A stretch of DNA of 41,061 bases from assembly GCA_020832345.1 (NCBI GenBank), contig JAFIEY010000025.1, positions 1 through 41,061 on the forward strand, read 5' to 3'. A model generated the notes under the pieces. It had not been told where the DNA came from. It searched no databases and saw nothing but the letters and a program-made list of their open reading frames with translations. The first letter of the stretch is position 1, and each line of letters starts with the position of its first letter. Of the stretch, positions 16,960 through 24,700 are shown one piece after another. Both the position numbers and the translations under genes were made by a program. The stretch comes from Cryomorphaceae bacterium (GTDB lineage Bacteria > Bacteroidota > Bacteroidia > Flavobacteriales > Schleiferiaceae).

Positions 16960-18158
16960 AGTTTAAATTTTCTGCGATGTAAAATGATCTGCCAAAATAC
17001 AATCAGTAAAAACTGAGATCCGATTAAACCGATGATGGCTCCGGTGAGTTCGTAATTTGACAATAAATAACGGCCAAAGAGCAATGCAAATGCCAAACTT
17101 ATCAGATAGCCGTAAAAAAAGAATTTATTTAGAATCAGTGCGCGAATGGCGATGCGGATGGGCTGACTGATATAGATGAAAATATACAGCACCGCCAGAC
17201 CGCGCAGGACAAAGGCAAAGGAACGATATTCTTCCCCGCCCGCCAAAGTAAAAATGGTTTCAGGGAACAACAACACGGCAGCAATTACCGGCGCAAAGAG
17301 CAAGCCCGCTTTTCTGCTCACACCACCGAGGTAGTCAGAGGCCGCTTCCATGCTTTGGTTAATTTTTCCTGCGGTTTGGGGCAATACGTAGTTTTCAAAA
17401 GTTTGCAACAGCACATTGAGCACCCCAAATAGCGACTGTGCCAATCGAAGTGCTCCCAAAGCTTTTGCCCCCAAATATACCCCCGAAGCCACTACAAAAA
17501 TATTTCCCGACCACCATTGCACAAGAGCAGTGGACAACAACCATTTACCATCTTTGACGTGAACCTTGGCATGAGTAAGCCAAAGTACAGATTCAAATTG
17601 CAGGGGTTTGGTAAACCAAATGGCCAAAATAAAGGGAAAAAAATAGGCTGCACCTACAAACCAAAACAGTTTTTCCACTGCTGCATTGCCCAGAAAAATA
17701 AAAGTAAGGATGGCGAAAAACTGTGCAAAGGCAGCCACTACATCCAGAATAACCGTTTGCTTGATGCGATCCAATGCCAACAAGGCCTTGCGAAAAAAAT
17801 CGTGAAGAATAAAACCAAAGGCAAAGGGCAAAATAGCAAAGCTCAAATAGGGTGAATCAAAAATAAAATTGGCCAAAATCAATCCGATGACCAACAAGAT
17901 ACCAAAAGTTACTTGTGCCCAAAATGCAAAAGACAAATACACGGATTTGTTTTTTTGTGAAAGTATGTGAACCTGAAAGGGCTGAGACACCAAAGCTCCA
18001 ACTGCACTAAGCACCAAATACAAACCCAAAATAACGCCACTGTAAATTCCAAATGAGCCGACATCCAGGGTACGGGCAACAATGATGGTCAGCAGAAAAC
18101 TGCTCCCACTAAAAACTGCCTGATCAAACAGGATAAGATGTTTTTTGGAAATTTGCAC
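16935..18158 (-). CDS. Polysaccharide flippase (Wzx/MATE-like, MOP superfamily)
   Basis: 407 residues, almost entirely hydrophobic with about 12 membrane segments. The N-terminus (DQAVFSGSSFLLTIIVARTL, then GSFGIYSGVILGLYLVLSAV) has the pattern of the polysaccharide biosynthesis/Wzx family: a short cytoplasmic start, Phe-Gly-containing first loop, and no large soluble domain. Wzx proteins move lipid-linked repeat units across the inner membrane. Slightly shorter than many Wzx (about 420-500). It begins 3 bases after the Wzc-like gene and overlaps the next glycosyltransferase by 25 bases. Confidence 0.82.
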   Translation of the reverse strand: MQISKKHLILFDQAVFSGSSFLLTIIVARTLDVGSFGIYSGVILGLYLVLSAVGALVSQPFQVHILSQKNKSVYLSFAFWAQVTFGILLVIGLILANFIFDSPYLSFAILPFAFGFILHDFFRKALLALDRIKQTVILDVVAAFAQFFAILTFIFLGNAAVEKLFWFVGAAYFFPFILAIWFTKPLQFESVLWLTHAKVHVKDGKWLLSTALVQWWSGNIFVVASGVYLGAKALGALRLAQSLFGVLNVLLQTFENYVLPQTAGKINQSMEAASDYLGGVSRKAGLLFAPVIAAVLLFPETIFTLAGGEEYRSFAFVLRGLAVLYIFIYISQPIRIAIRALILNKFFFYGYLISLAFALLFGRYLLSNYELTGAIIGLIGSQFLLIVFWQIILHRRKFKLWKSFISF

Positions 18159-18161
18159 CCT

Positions 18162-20348
18162 TTAAGCGGTTTTAGCTTTGGTCTTTAGTGGAAATATTTT
18201 GTTTTGCAAAAATCGGAAAACCTCCATGAGAAAGCTCGGATTATATCCGGCACGATTTAAGACAAAATGCACATTAGGCAATTCAAACTCCGATTTAATC
18301 ACCTCCACATCATGGATAAATTTGGCCGGGGTCAATCGCGCATCCAGAACAACAAAATTGCAATCCGCAATGGCCATCACCGCGAGATAACTGTCTTTGT
18401 GAATATAACTATTGACCACAACGGTCATTTCAAAATTTTCCGCCGCCCTGTGAATCGCCGACTGAATTTGATCGGTGGTAAAGGTTCGTATTTGTTGGGT
18501 TGAAATGGCCATTTCATAAATGGAATCAGACTTTTGAACCGGCGTCATAGATTTGTCACCATTGGAATTAAACGAAACCAACAGGGTTTTTCGCCCTTGA
18601 CTTTCCAATACCTTTAGCAAGTTCTTCGCAATAAAGCCCACACCCTCTTTTTCCGAAAACCCGTTAAACACCAGTATATTTCCGGGTTTTACCAATTCTT
18701 TCACTTCCCACTTTGTAAGTATTTGTTTGAAAAATTGAAACTTATTCTCTTGTCCTTGAATTTTGGGAATTAATCCGGATAGCGGAATGGTTGAATTGGA
18801 TTCAATTGTTTCGGAATTATTCACCCTGGCTTTGATGGCATGAACAATGAAAATAAGCAAAAGGGCCGCCATCATTCCAAGGATGGTTGACACAATTTTG
18901 ATGATGGCGTAATTAGGTGACACCGGCTCTGGACTAATGTCAGCCGGCGTAATGACCCGGTGAAAGGCGATGGTTGCCGAGCGCGCAATTTCGGCCTCAA
19001 TTTTCTTTTGGTTTAAAAAATTGTACGATTGCTGAAAAATTTCAAATTCGCGATTGAGAATGGTAATCATGCGTTCCTTTTCCGGCACATCGATAAAAAC
19101 CTGTTCTGCCCGGGCAATATCCTCCGAGAGGTTTTGATACTTTACTTGCAGGTTTTTACGGGTATTACTGATGCTTTCGGTTAAATAGCTGGTGAGGTCA
19201 CGAATTTTTTCATCGACCACTTTTACCCGTTCATCGCGATCGGTAAATTCGATGAGTAAATCCTTTTTTTCCGCTTGTAAGGCTTTGATGTTTTTTACAA
19301 TTTCGGTGGAGAGCAGATCAGTAAAAGCCTCGAAGTTGGGTGCCAAATCGAGGAAATTGTCTTTACCACTGGCGATATAGGTCTCCAATTCGCGGATGGC
19401 ATCCAAACTCATTTTTAAGTTGACTTGCTGAATTTTCAATTGGGAAATTTTACGCAAATCGGTTTCTGTCTCTTGATGGATATTGGTTATGCGCTTTCGG
19501 TTTCGGTAGTCGAGGATGGCGAGTTCCGATTCGCCGAGCTGCTGGGAAATCTCTTTGATGCGCTCGTGTAAAAAACCAACGGTTACGTCTGCTGCGCTAA
19601 ATTTGGTTTGGATATAATCATCGATATAGGCTTCAGCAATGGCGTTTGGCAGCAAGGCGGCTTTTTCAGGGTTGGCCGAGCGATAACTGATGCGTACCAC
19701 CGGGACCTCTTTATCCACCGGGGTTACGTTTAAATCCCCAATTATTTTCTCAATCAACCTTCGCCGACTAAAAATCTTAAACTCGTAATTATCCACCAAA
19801 TTGATGTCGGGACGTATTTTCAGAAGGGCATGATTGATGTCCACAAATATTTTTGACGAACCAACTTGTATGGTGTCCCCCATTTTGCCTTTTACGGTGC
19901 CTACTCCCTCTCCCGAAATGGAAAAAGTTCCGTGGTTGATCATAGAAAGTGAAAACGTTTGATTCCTTTCCACCTCTGTCATTTCTACAGGCAAAATGAA
20001 AATAGGCGAATCATTGTAAAGTTCACTTTTGCGAATTTTCCCTACTCTAAATATTTGCACGTCAAAGGATAAATTATCCAGTGCCTTGGAAATGATGGTA
20101 TGCGACTTAATAACTTCAATTTCCGCGTTGAGTTTTTGGGACGAGGCAAAAATATCGAAATCTTTAAACAAGTTGCTCTCTGGCACACCTTCGTCGGAAT
20201 CGGCCAAACGCAGCTTTGCAGTGCTTTCATAAACAGGCACCACGTAGCTGAGGTATTTTTTAGCCGTGAGAAAAGCCGCGACCATAAACACCAATATGAT
20301 GGGCCACCCTCGCAAATATGGACGTAAAAAATTCAACGATTCAATCAT
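18162..20348 (-). CDS. Wzc/GumC-like polysaccharide co-polymerase with degenerate tyrosine-kinase domain
   Basis: 728 residues. A Wzz-type membrane segment at about 15-35, a long periplasmic part (about 36-480) with coiled-coil-prone helices (about 255-450), a second membrane segment at about 480-505 after the PEPVSPN motif typical of this family, and a cytoplasmic domain at about 510-728. That domain aligns in outline with bacterial tyrosine kinases (Wzc, CapB) but lacks their active-site chemistry. The Walker A position reads FNGFSEKEGVGFIAKN (561-576), with no Lys and no Ser/Thr, and the C-terminus (KTKAKTA) has no Tyr cluster. I infer a non-catalytic co-polymerase that sets chain length and bridges to the OPX protein encoded just upstream (15-base gap). 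Confidence 0.82.
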   Translation of the reverse strand: MIESLNFLRPYLRGWPIILVFMVAAFLTAKKYLSYVVPVYESTAKLRLADSDEGVPESNLFKDFDIFASSQKLNAEIEVIKSHTIISKALDNLSFDVQIFRVGKIRKSELYNDSPIFILPVEMTEVERNQTFSLSMINHGTFSISGEGVGTVKGKMGDTIQVGSSKIFVDINHALLKIRPDINLVDNYEFKIFSRRRLIEKIIGDLNVTPVDKEVPVVRISYRSANPEKAALLPNAIAEAYIDDYIQTKFSAADVTVGFLHERIKEISQQLGESELAILDYRNRKRITNIHQETETDLRKISQLKIQQVNLKMSLDAIRELETYIASGKDNFLDLAPNFEAFTDLLSTEIVKNIKALQAEKKDLLIEFTDRDERVKVVDEKIRDLTSYLTESISNTRKNLQVKYQNLSEDIARAEQVFIDVPEKERMITILNREFEIFQQSYNFLNQKKIEAEIARSATIAFHRVITPADISPEPVSPNYAIIKIVSTILGMMAALLLIFIVHAIKARVNNSETIESNSTIPLSGLIPKIQGQENKFQFFKQILTKWEVKELVKPGNILVFNGFSEKEGVGFIAKNLLKVLESQGRKTLLVSFNSNGDKSMTPVQKSDSIYEMAISTQQIRTFTTDQIQSAIHRAAENFEMTVVVNSYIHKDSYLAVMAIADCNFVVLDARLTPAKFIHDVEVIKSEFELPNVHFVLNRAGYNPSFLMEVFRFLQNKIFPLKTKAKTA

Positions 20349-20363
20349 TATTGCTTGTGTATT

Positions 20364-21113
20364 TTACAAAAGTGCTCCCATAAAAATGGCTGCTGCCGTA
20401 AGGGTCGTGGAAAAAGGAATAACCGTGGCAATCCTCCGATCAAAATTCTTGTGCTTTTTCGAAGGCACAACCACTACGTCACCGGGATGAAGATTAATGT
20501 TTTTTAAATGATAATCCCCGGATTTGGTCAAATCGATATTAGCGACATGCACATTTTCTCCCACTTGTCGGAACACTTTGATGTAACGCATTTCGGCATA
20601 AAACTCAAATCCTTTACACCGTGCAATGATTTCTATTAGTGTGTTTTTTTCCTTATCAACATTGATTACTTGCGGATCCCGAACCTCACCCAGTATGGTA
20701 ATTTCCCGGTTGAGCACTTTTATATCGACAATGGGATTCCGCACCCATTCGCCAAAATGAACCCGTAATTCCTCCTTGAGCTCAATGATGGTCTTGTTTT
20801 CGACTTTTAATGTACCCAACTTCGGCACCTCAATATTTCCGCGTGAATCCACCATCAACCATTTTCCATATACCTCGTTGGAATTATAAATCCCGTAAGA
20901 TGAACCCACGCTCAAATCATCCTGACCCCATACGCTGATGGTAATTTTATCGTCTTTGCGAATGTGGTACTGATAGCCTTCATCATACAAAAAAACACTG
21001 TCGAGATCCTCAACAGTGTTATTTGCATTTTTTTGCCAAAATATATTGTGGGTCTTACAAGAACCCAAACCAAAAAGGGCTATCAACAGAATGAAAGAAA
21101 ATCTTACAGTCAT
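20364..21113 (-). CDS. Polysaccharide export outer-membrane lipoprotein (Wza/OPX family)
   Basis: 249 residues. A lipoprotein signal peptide with lipobox GLGSC puts the lipidated Cys at residue 19. A Poly_export domain follows (about 50-130: YHIRKDDKITISVWGQDDLS, then GNIEVPKLGTLKV) and one SLBB-type domain (about 135-220: ITILGEVRDPQVINV and LHPGDVVVVPSKK). The C-terminal 17 residues (PFSTTLTAAAIFMGALL) are hydrophobic and could form the outer-membrane helix. OPX proteins form the outer-membrane exit pore for polysaccharide together with the co-polymerase. Its ATG overlaps the stop codon of the response-regulator gene by one base (TAATG), so translation is coupled. Confidence 0.9.
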   Translation of the reverse strand: MTVRFSFILLIALFGLGSCKTHNIFWQKNANNTVEDLDSVFLYDEGYQYHIRKDDKITISVWGQDDLSVGSSYGIYNSNEVYGKWLMVDSRGNIEVPKLGTLKVENKTIIELKEELRVHFGEWVRNPIVDIKVLNREITILGEVRDPQVINVDKEKNTLIEIIARCKGFEFYAEMRYIKVFRQVGENVHVANIDLTKSGDYHLKNINLHPGDVVVVPSKKHKNFDRRIATVIPFSTTLTAAAIFMGALL

Positions 21114-21544
21114 TACAATAGGGAAAGGAAGGATTTAAATATCGACTTTTTTCTACTTCTAAGTGCGTCGCGAATATCGTCAATTTTTTCCAAAGTCTTT
21201 CTAATCGTTTCTTCCAATCCAGATTCTTTTCTAATATAGTCAAAAGCCCCGTGTTTTAAGGAGTCCACGGCGGTTTGGATGTCTTCCTGAGCTGAGACCA
21301 TCACAACAAATATGTTGGGATTAAAGCGCTTTATCTTCTTTAACACTTCAAATCCGCTATAAACATCCATATTGTGATCGAGAAAAATGATTTCCGGATT
21401 CTGGTGAAGTGCATCCAAACAATCTACGCCACTTTCAAAAATTGTGACGTCTGTTTGCCCCATTCCCTCTAGAATTTGCTTCATCATATTGAGGTGAAAT
21501 GCATCGTCGTCAACCAGAAATATTTTTTTTACCGGGGTATCCAT
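21113..21544 (-). CDS. Single-domain (CheY-like) response regulator at the head of the EPS operon
   Basis: 143 residues from ATG 21544. A receiver domain covers almost the whole protein: acidic pair in FLVDDDAF (9-16), phospho-acceptor Asp56 in IIFLDHNMD, a switch Ser in MVSAQED and the conserved Lys in DYIRKES. There is no output domain, only a short basic tail rich in Arg/Lys and Leu. It may act through protein contact, for example on the co-polymerase, or drain phosphate from the kinase at 26599. In-frame ATGs at 21556 and 21616 also exist; 21616 would overlap the promoter region. It is first in the operon running to 14557 and is preceded by two palindromes. Confidence 0.85.
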   Translation of the reverse strand: MDTPVKKIFLVDDDAFHLNMMKQILEGMGQTDVTIFESGVDCLDALHQNPEIIFLDHNMDVYSGFEVLKKIKRFNPNIFVVMVSAQEDIQTAVDSLKHGAFDYIRKESGLEETIRKTLEKIDDIRDALRSRKKSIFKSFLSLL

Positions 21545-21577
21545 GTGTAAAAGCATTAATTTGTTTGAATTGCTATT

Positions 21578-21591
21578 GCCAAATTTAAACC
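21578..21591 (-). promoter_or_regulatory. Sigma-54-like promoter (GG-N10-GC) for response-regulator/OPX/Wzc operon
   Basis: Minus strand reads CGGTTTAAATTTGGCAA: GG and GC separated by exactly 10 bases, with the TTTGGCAA end shared with the promoters at 8603 and 26481. The implied start near 21567 leaves about 23 bases of leader before ATG 21544. A second GG-N10-GC string (GGGGTGTAATTTGC) at 21624-21637 is an alternative. Confidence 0.42.
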
Positions 21592-21646
21592 GAAAATTCA
21601 AGTTGCTACAAAACATTACTTTAGCAAATTACACCCCGCTTATTTT

Positions 21647-21680
21647 TTCCAAAAAATGGCAATATTTCCAAAAAATGGAA
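21647..21680. promoter_or_regulatory. Tandem palindromic enhancer candidates TTCCA-N5-TGGAA, site 3
   Basis: Two sites 19 bases apart: TTCCAAAAAATGGCA (21647-21661, one mismatch) and TTCCAAAAAATGGAA (21666-21680, perfect). Their centres are about 87 and 106 bases upstream of the implied transcript start. A spacing of nearly two helical turns would place two regulator dimers on the same DNA face. Confidence 0.65.
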
Positions 21681-21723
21681 AATTAGCGCAGCAAAACAAA
21701 TGATATGACGACAAACCCTTTAC

Positions 21724-21766
21724 AAAAAAACAACGCCCAATCCGATGAAATTCAGAATGGGCGTTG
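21724..21766 (-). terminator. Rho-independent terminator after the T9SS surface-protein gene
   Basis: On the minus strand CAACGCCCA (21766-21758) pairs with TGGGCGTTG (21739-21731) around an 18-base loop, followed at once by a T run (TTTTTTT opposite the A run at 21724-21730). It lies 25 bases past the stop at 21792 and separates this gene from the EPS operon promoter. Confidence 0.8.
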
Positions 21767-21791
21767 CGTTATTATTCCATTTGTGATGTGT

Positions 21792-24700
21792 TTATTTTTT
21801 CACTACTCTACCTGTGTGCAGGTCACCGTTCATGTCAATGACCATTATGATGTACAATCCGGGCTTTAGTCTGGCCAAATTCAAATCCAGGGTTGGATTG
21901 CGATTGGCGTCTCCCTCAAATACCGTCCGACCATCGGCGGTAACAACTTGCCATCTGTCCATTTTAACCGGATCACTTACACTAAAGTATTTGCGATCTA
22001 GGGTTACAGTGACATCACCTACGGTAGGATTGGGATATACAGTTAGGTTTTTCACTTCATTGCTGCCCTTGTGCTTGATGGTGTGACGGATGGTGTTGGT
22101 TACAATTGGCTCTTCAAAGTCGAAGATGATGTTGGCGCGATTGCGAAGGATGGCTCCACCCGCTGCATCTTTTTTGGGTTTCACGCGATACTTAAAGTAT
22201 CCATGTGCACCTATTGAATCCTCAACAGATGGTGGCAAACCAATATGGATATAAGATACATCCAATTTTCCTTGTGGGCTCAAGGTATAGGTATATGGGT
22301 GGCTGGATGCAATAATCTCAAAAGAAGCAGGATCCATATCAGTCGGCAACTGGTTTTCGAGAAATACGTAGGTGGCTTCAAATGTACCGACATTCTCGAA
22401 GCGAATGGTATAGGTCACCCACTGGTCGCGGTTGATATACCCTTCTTCACCTTCACCTCTTGGTGTGGCCAACATATCGTTGGGGTCAATGGCACCTACA
22501 ATTTCAATTTCCTCTTCTACGTGGTTGTTGGTTGTGTCCAAATCGTTTCCACTGGCCATGGCAGATGCACTGAGAATTTTTAATTGTCCAATGTAAGCAT
22601 CAAGACCAACGCTATCAATAAGTGAAAGGGATATGACCTCGCCTACACCCAACTCGGGGAATGTCCACTCAAAGGTTCTTCCAAACTGGTAGGATGGTAC
22701 ACTGTCTGAGGATACCAGGTACAGGTGCTCGGGATAGGTGATTGACATGGTTACGTTTTCGGCTTTTTGGGTACCTTCATTTTTCACCATTAATACGGTT
22801 TCGTTGGTAAACCCTCTTCTCCAGGCAGTAGTGGCAACGTTTACACTTAAGTCGTAACCCATGGCCAGTGCCGTGACTGGAATTTCAATACTTACCGTAT
22901 CAGAAGATGCTCCGATGAAATAGCTGACTTGGTTGCCCGTCCAGTGATTGCTTTTGATTTGCGGCTCCACAAAATCTTCCAGGGTACGGATGAAAAACAC
23001 ACCTCGGTTGTTGGAGCTAAAACGGGTGGTTCCTTCGTGGATGGCCAGACCGAGATTGGGCACGATGGCCTCGCCGGAATCGCGAACCCCATTATCGTTT
23101 TCGTCGTGATAGACAACACCAGTTACAACCCGGCCACCGACTTCCATTACTGAATTGTACTTGTTGATCTGACAGGTTGTAACCAACTGCTGAATACCCG
23201 AAGGCCAAAGGACAACCACGCTATCGACGTTGAAATTACTTCCAAGTCCAATGTGGATCTTATCGGTTTGTTGGCTGCCAAATCCGTTTACGGGCATCAA
23301 CTGACGGTGTTGCCACACGCCACCTGCTTTTACCGAAACTCTGGCACCAATGGCCATGCGGTTGCTATTGGATCCTTGCAGTGAAAAACCAATCCAGTTG
23401 TTGCCGTTTCCATTGTTACAGAAAAGACGGGTTGGCCCTTCGGTGTGGGTTGAAACCGCCATATCCAACTGTCCGTTGCGGTTGTAGTCCGCGATGGCTA
23501 TTCCGTAGGCTTTACCGATATTGGCGGAAACCAACTCGTCGTTTTTGCGCTCTAAGTTTCCTGTGCCATCATTGATGTAAAGGAAAGAAGGACTTTGGTC
23601 GTTGGTCACATAAGCGTCGAGGTAACCGTCATTATTTGCGTCAAAGAAAACCGCGCCGTGACCATCACCACCATCGGTTACGATAGCACCGGAAGTTTGT
23701 TTTTGGAAAGTTCCGTCACCATTATTGATGTACAAGTCGTTGTTTTGTCCGGAGGCATTTACCACGAGTAAGTCAAGGAAACCATCGTTATTGATATCAC
23801 CCCAGGCAGCACCTACACTATTTTTCTCATCGCTTACAATATCGCCTTCGGTCACTTTTTCAAATTGGAAGTTTCCGAGGTTTTTAAATAAGGTGTTGGG
23901 TTTGTTGTCGCCATTGGGGATGAAAATATCCACCAGACCATCGTTGTTGTAGTCTGCAAGGATGGGCGCCATAGCACGCTCACTCACAGTGCTAACGGGC
24001 GTGTTGGTGATTCTGGTAAAGGTATTGTTTCCGTTATTGCGATACAGATGGTGGAATCTGGTGGAGAAAAAGTTGGTTATAACTAAATCCACATATCCGT
24101 CATTGTCAAAATCTGCAAAGGCAGCCCCGTGGAAATATTGAGGATGAATATCCAAACCGGAGTTATTCACTTTAGAGAAGTTTCCCTGACCGTTGTTGAT
24201 GTACAACTGACTTTTGTGTTGTGTAGCGTTGACCAAAACCACGTCTTTGCGACCGTTGTTGTTGATATCGGCCCAAACGGCAGCAACAGTAGTACCCTTT
24301 GCCTCGGCGATGGGGTTATTATAAATCCTGGTAAAAGTTCCGTCGCCATTGTTTTTGTACAATTCGTTTTTGGCATTGGGGTCTTTGGTAACCACAAAAA
24401 GGTCTTCCCATCCGTCGTTGTCGTAATCTACCCAGCTCAAGTTCCAGCTATCGTTGGAAAGGGTGTCCATTATAGAAGGTGTGCAAGTGTCAAAAATGAG
24501 GTTGGCCACATCATTGGTATTGTTTTGAACGCCGCGACTAAATCTGGACTGATGTACACGGTTGTTGATTTTCCCTCTTACATTTACCGAAATACTCATT
24601 ACCGTTCCGTGTGGAATTTGCGAACCGTTGGCTCTGGAAGCGGAAACGAGCGCTTTTACCTCACAGGTATAGTTATCGCCGCTATTTACCGCACCTTGAT

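Noticed and set aside
21624-21637. GGGGTGTAATTTGC as the main sigma-54 promoter of the response-regulator operon
   Set aside because: It has correct spacing, but the palindromes would then lie only 10-45 bases from the -24 element; the 21578-21591 site gives the same geometry and TTTGGCAA end as the other units. Kept only as an alternative.
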